A DNA stretch of 64,000 nucleotides, taken from NCBI GenBank assembly GCA_936440205.1, contig OW387135.1, positions 34,016,792 through 34,080,791 of the forward strand, given 5' to 3'. The DNA is from Lepidonotus clava. Taxonomy: Eukaryota; Annelida; Polychaeta; Phyllodocida; Polynoidae. Both the position numbers and the translations under genes were made by a program. The notes under the pieces are model-generated. The model was not told the DNA's origin and made no database searches. It saw only the letters and a list, made by a program, of their open reading frames with translations. Below are positions 31,435 to 43,245 of this stretch, one piece after another; the first letter of the stretch is position 1, and every line of letters begins with the position of its first letter.

Positions 31435-34065
31435 TGAGTTGGGGGTCTATCCACTCGTTCTGTGGGCATTTTTTACATCCTTCACCCGTATTGACGTTTC
31501 AGATTATGGCTGATTCCCGTCGAACGGATAAGAGCAAGTTCTGGTGGTACTATTTGGAATTGAGTTCCGATGTTAATTTCTGTTTGTCTTCTTTGTCGGA
31601 CCAGAACGATTTGTACTTAATTCATTTAGGTAAATGTTCATGAGGAAAAGATTGATCATGCCCCCCCTTGCTTGATTATCTTTAGATTCTAATATCGATG
31701 AAACACTGTTAGAAACTGAAACACATTGATTGAAAAATAAAATAACCAATACATTGTCGAATAAAGTAAGCATGATAACCACAATGAGGCACATACGCGA
31801 GAGTAAGTAAACTGCCCAACTGAAAAGTACTGAACAATAATACAAAAAAATGTAATACTGAAACCAATAAATTTGGAAAAGGAAGCAAGATCGTTCTGGA
31901 TCTTACCAACTTATGTTGTCTGGCACATGCTATAGTACAGCTTACTACACTTAACCTTGGACGTTCTCTGGTGATTGATTAACCCATTACAGCACGACAT
32001 GTGATCATACTGCAGGATACACGACCAATATCAACACGATTCAATTTGGTTTTCTACATTTATCTGCTTCCCCTTACCCTCGGGGCTTGCACTGGGACCT
32101 GCTTAGAATTCAAACTAATATTCAGAGGGTAAAACTAATTCGTTCTCGAACCTCTTCTAACAATAGAATTTCAAAACAGTTTTGTGGAGAAAAAAGGCGA
32201 CAATAGAAAGAAGGGCTCAGGCAAACTCTGCTTGATCATTAGAAAAAAAAGATACGTTAGAAGGATTTAGGCCATATCTTCTTTTCAAAAAGACATCCTA
32301 GGTTAAACCATTTTGAAATATTTTCGAAACAGAAAAGTTTATCTATGGGTCAAAAGTTTTTCACGTTCCTAATAAACATTACAATTTAATTTGAATACTG
32401 TGGAACGAATACGGAAATCGTACGAATTGCGGTTTCCTTAAACTGCCTGTTGTCCCTAGAAGTCTTTTATTTACTAAAAGCATGTCGTTTTTATTTTCAT
32501 TCTCGTTTTCGTTAATGAAACCATGTAAATTTAGAGCCAATAGGTTTTCTGAAGGAAATAAAGAACGCTAACTGCTTCAATTAGTTGTACAGCTTATCCA
32601 TATGCCTTTCTTACAATTCTGCGCAGTTGTACTCTGTTCCACACGTGGCTGAGATGTAGGGATAGAAATAACTTCATTTAAAGTTAAAGAGGGATCATCT
32701 TGGGATGACTGTTTTTCAAAATACTTCAAATCATGGCCACAATGGCAAAAGTTCAACTCTTGTTTTATGCTGTTCCGACACGTCATATGGTTATACTGAC
32801 GACGAAGACAGTTGAATTGTTGAAATGACTTCCACAATTCCAGTTTTGCTGCCTGTTTTGGACCCTTGGAAGTGAATAAAGAGCAGCAGAGAATTAAATC
32901 CTTATACTAGTTTGACTGCATGCCATGAAGAAGAAACAATACTGTAGGTTTAGAAGCTGGGGAAAAGGACATATCATATTGTAAAGGTGAACACATGTGA
33001 GGGCATAGACAAGCTGTCTACCCCAACCCTTTTGGTAGCCTTTTAAAATCAGTAGGGGAGGCTGAAGACCTGTTCATCCAAGGGAGTCCAAAAGGGAACT
33101 CCCAACCTAGACCCCCAAGGGGTTCATATCCCTCTGAGTTGCATGTAAAAGATGGTTGCTATTAGTACAACTATTTCATTGCTAATATAGTTCACTTAAC
33201 TAGAGTTAAGGGTTTTGGCAAGTTGACCTTCATTTCAATTTGGAATAAGGCCAAGTAAATATCACTAGTAAACTACACACAACAACTGACTGTTTGATAC
33301 CTCAGTCTGAATTGGGGATTGGGGACGCATCATAGTTGGAAGTACTAGAATAGTGTTATCATTTGTTAAGCTTTGGTTGCTGGCTGAACTCATTTAGCCA
33401 AGTGCTGTGCGCGTAGCTCTGCCATACAACCTTTCATACTAAAAAGGAACCACTGGTAAATCTGCCTCTAATTGGCACCTGTCCCCGTCTTTATGGCACT
33501 AGACAATTTAATTCAAATCATCAACAGGAGCATGTATTTTTAGTTTCAATACAGGGCACAGAGCCTATTGCCTTTCTACATGAGATATAGAAAAACAGAA
33601 TATTGTACAGGTCTTTGCATTGAAAAACGGGGGAACGGAATCAAAGATTAGTGAAGTTGAATATTTTTGTAATTACTTTATTTTAGAAACACTTGGTGAT
33701 AACTTTATGAGAGATTCTCATGAGAAATGTGTGTACCCTTTGTTTATCTTTTGGTACTAAGACAGTCCACTTATGGGAGATGGTGATCTCAAGAAAACAG
33801 GAGGAGCTTAACATAAATTTATAAGTGGTTTGTCACGCAGAACGGGAGCAGTCGTTTGGCAATTGGCAAAACTTGACTTCAAGGACCCCACCCCACCCTT
33901 ACCACAAATCTCCACCTTCAACATCAGAAATCTTGTTCTTGTTCAGAGCCGTCTCCTTTCTAGGAGTACCGAGGCCATTTTTTTCTACGAGATGAGATCA
34001 CCACAAGTGAAGAAAGTGAAGAAAGGGCTTAAGTGAAGGGAAGTGTGTTTGATTATCAAAGAAGC
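31435..34065. other. Long non-coding stretch
   Basis: No supported exon, RNA or repeat. A purine-rich run with GTGAAGAAAGTGAAG words lies near 34006-34025. Confidence 0.5.
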
Positions 34066-34139
34066 TGATGCAAGTTAAAGAAGCAACCCAGGAAGTACTG
34101 GTAGAGTGAGAAGCCAGAACGATTGGTGCTGGCGGTGCA

Positions 34140-34260
34140 GGAGTTACGCCCCGCCCCCTGTGGTAGATGGATGGCCAATGAGGGCCGTCAACAGGGTGGG
34201 TGCGTGCTGACGACCACAGTCAACACAGACCTGCTGCCCTGACGGAGGGGGGGATCGAAG
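34140..34260. promoter_or_regulatory. GC box and CCAAT promoter-like patch
   Basis: CCCCGCCCCC (34149-34158, Sp/KLF type) lies 16 bp from CCAAT (34175-34179), followed by GC-rich sequence. No start codon with a good open frame follows on the plus strand within 200 bp. Confidence 0.3.
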
Positions 34261-34379
34261 ACAGGCGGCCCTAGCCCAACTGTCACTTCATTCACACCTA
34301 CACCACTGGCTCCACCAAACATAGACTGACGATAGGGGGCCTGACAGAGCAACGTTTGTACTTGGCTGATACGTATGAG

Positions 34380-35280
34380 GCAAAATTCTTATTCATGCAG
34401 GGTTTACATTTGAGGCAGGTTTAACAAATTTATCTTGATATCTAAAAATTATTGTTGTATACCCTTGAAATCAACAAGCCATTTTTAACAGGCCTTATCG
34501 ACATCGGACTTTAAGAGATAATGACATGGAGTATGAAGATTTCTTACATTTAAAAGTTAAACGAAATCCATTTCCACCTCCAAAAGTTTATTGTATATCC
34601 TACATTTTTACGCTTACGCTTTACAGATTTCTATCAATTAGCTAATTAGCACTGTTGCGGGAGAAGACAATGTAATTTCCACTTTCGCAGTTGATATTGG
34701 TAGTTGTGTAAGCATCGAATTTAGAGAGGAATGGAGGATCTGTAGAAGACCCTCACATTGTCGATGCATATTCATACATAGGAACGCACGAATTCGAAGA
34801 GCTCTTTAAAAACTGAAAGGAGATTTTATTTGCCTGCACTCGCGCAGACACGTTTTTCTGTTTGTGCTGCTGCTTTTTTGTTAGCCTGGGTCCATTTATA
34901 TTCAATTACCGAACGGAAAGAGGGGCAGCCGCTATGATTAACGTAATCAGTCCATTCACAACTTTCAGTTTAGAGCACCCACTTTAAATAACTTATAAAA
35001 TAGCGGTTATTGTTTTAATTAGACTATATTGAAGCACTAACAGGTTCAATGGAATGATCTACGCACTGGAATCCCTTCTCATCACCACATGCCTCTGCCT
35101 TATTCAGTTAGGCCTATCTGGTTTTTCAGTGTTCACAGCAGTGATTTCGCCGCACATACACAACCCATGTATAGAGAACGCGGTAGCACATGCATTCTCG
35201 GGCCTTGTCCAAATACGACTGTTGGATCTCAAATAAGCAGACGACAATTGGTCTGTGGCTGGTTTCCCGCGTTCTGTTGA
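34380..35280. other. No gene supported
   Basis: Mostly AT-rich; short frames near 35054-35280 overlap each other on both strands without support. Confidence 0.5.
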
Positions 35281-35284
35281 TGGC

Positions 35285-35640
35285 TGCTGATGACGCACCT
35301 GCAGCTGGCGCGAACCAGCAAACACCATCCCCCCGCCGGCTGGCTGTTGCCTCATGACGCACGTACAGGGCAGGCGTCATTAAGATGGACGCCGGAAATG
35401 CCCTGTTTGGCGGTGGGTTCCCGGTCTGGACGCTTGTGCGCAGTTCTTCAGCAGTGTATATGTTATTGCAGTCGGCCCGGGACTAGCGTAAGAAAACAGC
35501 GTTGCCGGGCGGGTCTTGGGGGCAGATCGGGTGGCGGACAGCGGACGGGCCTGGGCGATAATTGACTCATCGATCCGTCATTGTTGGCTTGGCGTTTGGC
35601 GGGAATTTCCTCGGCTCGATGATCTAGCAGGAATCATCTG
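35285..35640. promoter_or_regulatory. CpG-rich island ending in an E2F/kappa-B composite
   Basis: A GC-rich, CpG-containing block. At its right side TTTGGCGGGAA (35595-35605) is a perfect E2F site that overlaps GGGAATTTCC (35601-35610), a perfect NF-kappa-B/Rel site. An ATG frame at 35290 runs 91 codons, but I cannot recognise the product and several frames overlap. The block is probably a promoter or proximal control region; direction is not established. Confidence 0.4.
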
Positions 35641-35649
35641 ACCACGCTC

Positions 35650-36175
35650 TTGGGACCGGATAACAGTCAAACCGACTGTCTGATCACACAAAAACACTGA
35701 GGGGCGGATCGAGCCCAAATTGTGATAGAAGTGACCAATGGGATGCCGGGGTATGTGCAGATCGGTTCCAGGCTTACTCCCATAAACCCTGCTGCCACCC
35801 CTTTTTGATATATGGACCAAAAAAAAAATGCTTTGGTTTATCCAAACTGCTCCTGTTCAAAACAAAATGTATGAATCCCCTTTTCCGTTGCAAAAAAGCC
35901 CCAAAAACACAGCACTTTCTATGCCATTACCTGAGATGGACAATTGGGGAATAACAATCTTTTTTTAAATATGCAAGGGAAAAAAGTCGGGGGAAAAAGT
36001 ATATATCCAGCCAGAAATGAAAATATATTGTTATACCTATGATGCTAATAAAACAGTTTTTATCTACATCACTGGTTTATTCAATATACCTGATATACAT
36101 GTATGCATAACGTGTTGCCACTTTTCTTTTCAATAGTCGTCCTAGTGCAGACAAAACCAGGCAGTTGTTGCACGC
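35650..36175. other. No gene supported
   Basis: AT-rich with A-runs near 35818-35830. No exon or repeat. Confidence 0.5.
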
Positions 36176-36185
36176 GTCATTCCTC

Positions 36186-36297
36186 CACAGCGGCCGCTAT
36201 GGGCGGCGGCCGCAGGTGACGCCCCTTTAATAGTGCTATTGATGTCCCATAAAACCCCGGCCAGCCAACCGCAGACAAATCCAATTAATTGGATTTG
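36186..36297. promoter_or_regulatory. Paired GCGGCCGC words and a 22-bp TAATTA palindrome
   Basis: GCGGCCGC occurs twice, at 36190-36197 and 36206-36213. About 60 bp on, a perfect 22-bp palindrome whose left half is CAAATCCAATT (36276-36297) has TTAATTAA-like homeodomain cores flanked by outward AATCC/GGATT sites of the bicoid/Otx type. It could bind a homeodomain dimer. Confidence 0.4.
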
Positions 36298-36299
36298 AA

Positions 36300-37480
36300 C
36301 ACCGAGAAGGGCAATCGAATTAATTTGTGATTTACAAACCGAACAAGACAATTTGTCTGGCCACTATCACAAAATTGAAAAAGAAAATATAAATATATAA
36401 TGGCAGCATCAATGGTTTGATGCCCTTTTGTTTCGTCGTTTCGGTCGCCGAAACCCGCCGACCAGGGTCGGGGTAGCCCGAGTCCCTGTCTGTTTGGTAA
36501 GTCGGCTCCATGTGTGCGCATGTTTTAGCTTGTTGATCCAGAGGCCTGGTATTACAGGCCCGATCTGGTAGCGCCCGACCAAATGGTGGAATCTGAATAA
36601 ATATGATCTCCTGGCGCGATTCTGGTGGCACGGAACAGCCTTCTACGGTGGTCCAGAAGTATGGAATTAGCCGGGAAGGGTTACGTGAAACTTTGCTAGG
36701 TTATCGCGGCTCAAGAGGTGTAAAGGTCAAGTGTCTGCAATGTTGAAGTACTTCTAGAATCAATACACACGTATCCGACGGAATATCTCGCTATCAACAA
36801 CTGAAGTGGGCAATGATAATACGTAAAAAATAATGTAGATTGTGAAGAAGGAAAAACTACTGTGCGACCAAAGTTATACTGCATGGCAAATTGCGGTTAT
36901 CCTGCAACTTTAATAATAAACTGCCCAATTATAATATTCTCCACTGAAATTTGAACTGCATACCCAGATCAGCTCATTTTATGTGCATTGGTTCTTTCTG
37001 CAAAACTGTCGTTTTCAAGTTTTTCAAATCTGAACACAGTATACTTATCACCCTAGAAAAACTGTGTATACCTGCAAGGAGATCTAACTCCTCATCTGGT
37101 TTGATGAACTCATGATCATTGATAGAAGTTGTATTATGCCTACGATATTTTAGCTGATATTGCGGACAATCCTGGAGCAATATTTCTATAAGCAATATCC
37201 AAAGGGGTATAGACCCAACATCTTCAAGAATGTATGTAGCAGAATATCTCAGAAATCATTCCCATATTATGATTTAGGTTTTACATGATTTCATTAGAGA
37301 TATTGTAAGTTTTGATATCACAAAACAGATGAGTTTATCAGGGTTTCTTCATGTCACCAAGCAGTGCATTGAGCTAACTCTGTACTTTGGGGCGCCGTAG
37401 GATTTCCCTGCCGGTCGATCTCACGTAAAACTGTATGGGAGGGACTGACGGCACCCTGATTTGTTGACCGTGTTTGTTGT
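36300..37480. other. No gene supported
   Basis: A minus-strand ATG frame from 36511 encodes about 59 residues ending in a hydrophobic LYIYIFFFNFVIVA-type segment derived from AT-rich DNA; an overlapping frame is equally open. Neither is convincing. Confidence 0.4.
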
Positions 37481-37670
37481 CGGGGGCTGATGTCGCCATC
37501 AGTCTTGTTTTCAGCGGGTACATCAGCCCTCTAGTTAGATATATATACGGGAGGTACACCGGTATGGCGACGGACTGGAGGTATTTATCCCCACGAGTGA
37601 GATGGGAGGACGCCCATATAACTCAACCGACGCCACCGCCACCATGCATGCCTATACACGCTACCATTGG

Positions 37671-38045
37671 TCATAAGCCTTTTTGATCTATACATACACC
37701 ATTCAAAATTAATGTTGTTGGAATCAGCTGTGTATCATCTGTTTGGCTTAACCTAGTGTATATAATATAGGGTGCAGGGAGCAATATGTACCAATGTATG
37801 TTTGCATTGTTGTTTAACATGATTGTTTCACGTATTATCAGCTGATTAGGATGGCGCCACACATATATGTCACTACTGTCAAGATAGAGATGATAAGGCG
37901 CCTTTAATTTCTCATCTAATTGATAGATTTCATTTAAAAACCGAGATGGGTTGATGTGTTGTTGATGCCCATTCCATATAGGAAATGCATAATTAATCCC
38001 AGTGAGCAAAGTGCCTCCATTCATATTCAAATACTGGTGTATCAT
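37671..38045 (-). CDS. Hypothetical 124-residue ORF, unknown
   Basis: This minus-strand frame has a genuine ATG (38045) and an unusually protein-like composition for AT-rich DNA: MIHQYLNMNGGTLLTGINYA..., then mixed charged, aromatic and aliphatic residues including DEKLKAPYHLYLDSSDIYVW, with no low-complexity runs. No domain is recognised. A plus-strand frame at 38197-38439 (80 codons) lies just beyond and is not colinear. There are no promoter motifs nearby. It could be a fragment of an old inserted gene, a real exon, or chance. Confidence 0.2.
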   Translation of the reverse strand: MIHQYLNMNGGTLLTGINYAFPIWNGHQQHINPSRFLNEIYQLDEKLKAPYHLYLDSSDIYVWRHPNQLIIRETIMLNNNANIHWYILLPAPYIIYTRLSQTDDTQLIPTTLILNGVCIDQKGL

Positions 38046-38049
38046 ACTT

Positions 38050-39780
38050 ATAGCTGTCTATTACCTGTACTGCAAACACAACATGCATTGCTTTTACTCT
38101 TTTTCTGTAGAATAGAATTCGTTTAAAATATGGTTCTGGTCATGACCGGCTGACATTATGGGCAGGAACATGTAATCAAATTATTCCATCTGAATCATGT
38201 TACAATGTCCTATTGTAGACGACTTGTATGGCACCGTGAACGATATTAATTTTCAACAATTAACTGCACGGCTAGATGCCTATTATCAATTACAGATTAC
38301 ATCGGTAATTTTAAGCCCCACCGACCGAGGAATTCCCATACGTGCCTGTGTACATTACCATGTTACTGCCTCAGATTTATCACCAGGCCACAAAACGTTT
38401 AATGGTGCGTCCCTTCGTACCTCCCTGTCGGACGTATAGAGGCCGGTTTACCAGTGTACAAATGCGTAGGTTTGTTTACCTGACTAGTGACGCGTACTTA
38501 ATAATTATAGTCATCGACATTTTAATTGGAAATTGGCACACCTCTGTCAGCACTATGACTGGTCATGACTGATCCCGTTCTCTGACACAATGTTTACAAC
38601 GTTGAAATAAGTCAGACACCATAAAGATCGATCGGATTATCTATTCCACTTTTAAAACTGCAAAAGGGCCACTGTAGGAGAGTAAGCGGTTTGGGTAATT
38701 GGGATCCGGAAAGTTGAAGAGCAGCCGATGTCACTTGAATATTTGCACACCGTCTTTTTGTTTCCGTCTTCATTCAACAACCAACGCATCGCCGCTCAAG
38801 TCACTGCTACAAAGCCTGCTTTTGAAAAGGAAAAGTGCAAATTAGATGATAAGCATTTCGTCTAAACTGAAATGCTGATAATAAAGGATGGAACAGTAAC
38901 ATCATGTTTTCTGATAATACCAGTGAACATTTACAGAAGAAAATCCCGTCAAATTCCCATTTATATTCATAAGCACAATGTGCATTTTAAATCGATATTT
39001 GTCTGTAGCAAGACTAAATATTATCAGTATTAGTCCTACCGGGTAATCTGATGCTTAAGTCTAAGCTATCCTTCAGTGTCAACCGCATGTCAGCCATCAC
39101 ACTACCTTACAGGGGCTCCAGTTGGTTTATGTTGATACCCTACCTTCTCTGGAGATGGTTTTTGTTCTCACATCGCCTCCACACAACGCTCGGCGCGCAT
39201 ATCTTTTGTCTTGAAATCCGAAGCTGTCTATTTGCATGCTTATCATATTGCCGCATCGGCTAGCTAGATGTGAGGGTTTCTTGTTTGTCTCTTTATTCCT
39301 TAGTATTTACCCGAGAGACTCGGCTGATATCGCTTGCAGTGAACTGAAAGGCTCCGACATGATTGGCTGGCTGTGTATCCCGGGAGGTTGCCAATTGGGG
39401 CCTTTTTCCAATGCCCTGGAAAGGGCGTCAGGGGTCACTTCTCCAGCGAGGGGCTCCTCCTGACCCGGTGACACAAAACCAACATATTATTACTGCTTCA
39501 TTTCACGCCATTCTGAGCTCATCTATGTATAAGAAAGACTCGGCGGTAGGAGGGGGACATCCCATGTATGATACAAAAATGAGAAGTCGTTTTTCCTCCG
39601 CTTCCTCTGCTGGTAGAGGTATAAGCTATGAAGCCCAGGATGGTACCGACAGTGGCGTGTAAGGGATGGAATATATGGATCCACTGTCTACATTTGCCAT
39701 GAAGTAGAGTTAAATGAGTACAATTAGTTGGGAATCATAGCCAGCTGGTGTCAATCTGATTTAGTACGGCTCTGAAGCTT
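38050..39780. other. No gene supported
   Basis: Mixed DNA. Overlapping plus frames at 39051-39662 have no recognised product. Near 39395-39460 a GC-richer patch carries CCAATTGGGGCC and CCAATGCCC words. Confidence 0.4.
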
Positions 39781-39809
39781 GTGGTTTGGGAGGCGGAGAG
39801 AGACCGCTG

Positions 39810-39945
39810 AAGAAACCAATGAGACAGTCCGCCAATGTAAGGTCCTCCTCCGCCCCCAGACCGTACGTGCTCGAGAGCCCCACCCACCCTTCAGATAGGA
39901 TTTATAGATAGTGTGGGTGGGCGAGCACCTCCTGTCCCTCTGAGC
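39810..39945 (+). promoter_or_regulatory. Double CCAAT plus TATA-like promoter
   Basis: CCAAT at 39816-39820 and 39832-39836, C-rich CCACCCACCC, a TATA-like TTTATAG at 39901 and GGTGGGCG just after it form a canonical order reading rightward. An ATG at 39948 opens a 78-codon frame (MPSSSAPDTDRC...) that I cannot identify; it may be leader sequence. Confidence 0.35.
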
Positions 39946-40800
39946 CTATGCCGAGCAGCTCAGCCCCCGATACTGATAGGTGCGAGCAGAGCGGGCGCTC
40001 AACACTTATTACAGTCAGTCAACTTGTCCATTGCCTCCCGGCCACGGCCACTGGCCGCCTTTCAGCTCTAGCCATGCGTGTGATCCCAGTATATTACGCA
40101 AAACAGCAATGGATGCTTTCTATACTATGTGCCTGGGTCAGTCAGCGGGGAGCGAAAGCGGATTCTTTTTTTTCAATAGAATAGGAATGCACGCATCCAT
40201 TAAAAAAACACACCTCCTGAGGGTAAGCCATAGTTACGGAACATATACGAGAGAATTAATTCGAAGCGCAATTTTATGATTGGAAATCGTATTTCATTGC
40301 CCCTTGTGACGATACCAATGGGATACGAAGGTATCTCTTTACTACATTCTTGGAGTAAGAGCGGCGGGCGACAGTAGTGCCGCCGATAGACACCCACCCA
40401 CCCTTACACCACATACTTAGACTTGCTCGTGAGCTTCTCAGGAGGAACCCCAGGTGGGCATATGTCCTGGAGAAGGGATAGAAGAAGGAGGAGTGTTGCT
40501 GGAGAGGATGTTGGTGTGAACTTAGTGGTGTACTTCTAAACAGGGTGCAACGGGCATACAGCAGGGGGAAGGGGGAGGGGCTGGGGGAAGGGGGACTACG
40601 TCTTGAGAAGGAAGGGGTTTACGGTAAAGAAACGAACGATCCCCCAGTCTACAACCAAAGCTACCTGGAGATGTGCACCGACTGAGCCCTAGCCTGGAGA
40701 AGGGGGTACTATGGATAGGACCCTGTGGCCGTAGCACTGCCAATAGGGTAACCATGGTGACCAAGGCCTAGCCGGGAGAGACAGCGTGGCGGCGTGGACC

Positions 40801-40869
40801 ATGGAGGAGTCCCCGTGGACGTACCTCACCTCCATGCACCTCCCCTTTCACCTGGCTGACACCAGCTAG
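40801..40869 (+). CDS. Short ORF with ideal Kozak context
   Basis: GGACCATGG starts a 22-residue frame (MEESPWTYLTSMHLPFHLAD...) closed by TAG. It may be an upstream ORF in a leader of the 41.09-kb exon. GC-rich composition makes chance openness likely. Confidence 0.2.
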   Translation: MEESPWTYLTSMHLPFHLADTS

Positions 40870-41089
40870 GCGGCCTACCACAGCTCTCCCCCTCCCAAAC
40901 TCCCCAAAGCTGCGCCTGCAACCTGTTGGACGTGGTACATAGGCACACCTTCAGAGTAATGGTCCAGGTGGGCGCCAAGGCCTTCAACAGGTGAACAGAC
41001 TTAGGTTCTCCTGCCGCCCGGAGGGGTCAGCCAAGCGGAACGAGGAGCAGCTCGGCGGGGCCTGGAGGAGGCAGTGGGGCGTGACGACG

Positions 41090-41175
41090 ATGGCGGGTCA
41101 CGAGGCAGAGGACAATGTGGTGGTGCGCCTGCTGTCGGCAGGGCTGAGCCTGGCCGCCGACAGTGTGGCCGTAAG
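41090..41175 (+). CDS. Candidate first coding exon, unknown
   Basis: ATG at 41090 (GACGATGGCG context) opens MAGHEAEDNVVVRLLSAGLS..., then LAADSVAV, ending at tandem donors: GCC|GTAAGG (after 41170, phase 0) and GTAAG|GTAAGC (after 41175, phase 2). Third positions are almost all G or C, and the peptide has an amphipathic VVRLLSAGLSLAADSV helix rather than low complexity. The frame is also open upstream to an ATG at 40991 (MNRLRFSCRPEGS...), which is an alternative start. Downstream sequence loses coding character after the donor. The family is unknown. Confidence 0.4.
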
Positions 41176-42869
41176 GTAAGCTATCGCCCATCCTTCATCT
41201 CACTAATTTGTGCATTGTCATTCTAACCCGTGCGCGGCCTACTAATACGGTTAGGGAGTCCCCAGGCTGGCGTCAGGCACCGTCTAATTGGCAGCATGGG
41301 GAGTACACAGGGGGAGCTAGCGGCCCACTCCCCGAGTACATCGGGGATTTGTAAATAGAGCCGCTCCTCCCCTTTAGCAATCAAGAAAACGACTTACCCC
41401 GGCTCCTACCCACCACACCCAACTACCCGTCCCCCTTCCCTGTTATTCTTTCATTTACTTGTTTTTATACTGTTTTCTCCCGCGGAGGACATATAGAAAA
41501 GAGAGGCCTTTGAGTGTTAGGAGGCAATCAGTAGGACATTGGCGATTGTGACGACAACCGGAAAAGGACGACGATAGTGGAACCGGAAGAGCAAGTTCAC
41601 CAGTACTTCCGGTAGACTCCCGTACCCCCGGCACGGCACAAGTCATGTTTGCAGGAATGTTATTGGAAGGCTTTCGATCTCCTCGGCGACTCGTGATCAC
41701 GGAGACATCGATCTGAGTGGTGTGGGGCCGGTGGAGGAGCGTGAGGTCGGCGAGCCCCGCCCTGGAGGAGCGGTGACCGGGAGCGGTGGGACGCGCGGTA
41801 AGGAGCTGGGGTATGGGCCCCGGGGATCGATGGTCACTTCACGCCCGTTCCCACGCCGGATCAACCCTGGAGGAGGGAGGGAGGTAGCGTCTGTGGTGGC
41901 AGTAGGGGCGACGCGCAACGGTGGGTGGTGGCTGCCGTGACCATCAGAGTGACTGACAGCGGTGGGTTGTGGAGGCTACAGGGGGACCGGGCAGTCGAGC
42001 ATTGGGACTAACCATGTCACTACCTTCCTGCTGCGGCAATTACCGGACCTAATCAGTCAGCAAACCCACTCCCACGCCCACTTATATCAGACATTAAATG
42101 TGTCCATTTAAACAGGCCTAATTTGGACATGGGCTTGGTCGGACTCCATACAACACCCCGCCGTCGGCCACAGACCAAACATCAGACCACGGCGGATTCC
42201 GGAAACTGGATACTACTTTTTATTATCATTCAAGTCGTTCCCACGTGACTCCCTGAATGTCTCCAGCCCAGTTGTCAGCCCTAATAGGGAGTTTGTTAGT
42301 GATTTACATGAACAGGTTTGGTTATTTTTAACCGGTACATAAATAACAATTTGATCATCTTCAAGTTGTCCTGAGGGTCAGTGCCCTACAGCCTGTCAGG
42401 TCAGCAGGTCAGGATCAAAGAGGTGGACGCTGAGAGCTCTTCGACACTCCGACCTTTGCTATACAGGAGTTGCCGGTCACCACTCACAAGCCACGCTAGG
42501 ATTTCACCAGGCACCATAGGGACTAATCCCCTGACTTCCACCCTTTTCCCCTCAGTCCTTAGCCTATTGGTTGTTTTGGGAATCCTTTCCCCTTTCTACT
42601 GAAGAGGAAGGAATGTGAACTTTAACGAAAAATCGTTGAGGTGAATGCGCGCAATATTTCACTCTTATCTCTTGGTCAGTTGCAGCGCAGGAGAACAGCA
42701 AGGACGAAAGATCCGCGACCGATTGCCTCATTATTTGGCAGCCAATTGTCTTTTTCATTAGGCACCCTTGGAACTCCCATGTTGGCCTTAGTCCGCTCCC
42801 CCTAACGCGGCCCCGGGCAGAGATCAGCGCCGGGCCGGTTATCAAGTTGACGTGATGAATACTAACGTT

Positions 42870-42910
42870 TGAGCTCTATATTTAAGGATGGGGCTGGGGG
42901 CGGGCAGCGG
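42870..42910 (+). promoter_or_regulatory. TATA-like box and GC box upstream of the 43.2-kb exon
   Basis: TATATTTAAGG (42877-42887) is followed by GGGGGCGGGC (42896-42905). Transcription would begin near 42908, giving a leader of about 340 bases before the 43246 ATG. Confidence 0.35.
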
Positions 42911-42993
42911 CGGCCGTTGTTGTAGCGGGTAGCGGTTCCAACAGTTGGTGGCCGGCGGCGGAGGGCGCGCTGTTTAATGTGCTGTGACAAACC

Positions 42994-43071
42994 ATGGAGC
43001 GGCCAGGAGGAGGAGTGGGCCTGCAGCTGGCGGCTTCATTAGCTTCTGGAGGAGCGCTACTGGCAGCTTAG
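42994..43071 (+). CDS. Upstream ORF, hydrophobic 25-mer
   Basis: AAACCATGG, a near-ideal start, opens MERPGGGVGLQLAASLASGG... and stops at TAG (43069-43071). It is in the same frame as the exon ATG at 43246. The peptide resembles a short hydrophobic leader, but its composition follows the GC-rich DNA. It would act as a translational uORF if the leader starts near 42908. Confidence 0.3.
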   Translation: MERPGGGVGLQLAASLASGGALLAA

Positions 43072-43245
43072 GAAGCTTACCGGAGGACCCCGTCCTATAC
43101 GTGGAAAGTAGCAGAAACCTCTGGGATCGCTGGACAGGACCGAGGACAGCGCCTGGAGGAATTGGGGTAATAGTCCAGGGCCAGGATGCCCGGGCAGGAG
43201 GGCCAGGGGCGGGCGGCGGGAGGGGCCCGCGGCCCTGGAGGAGCC

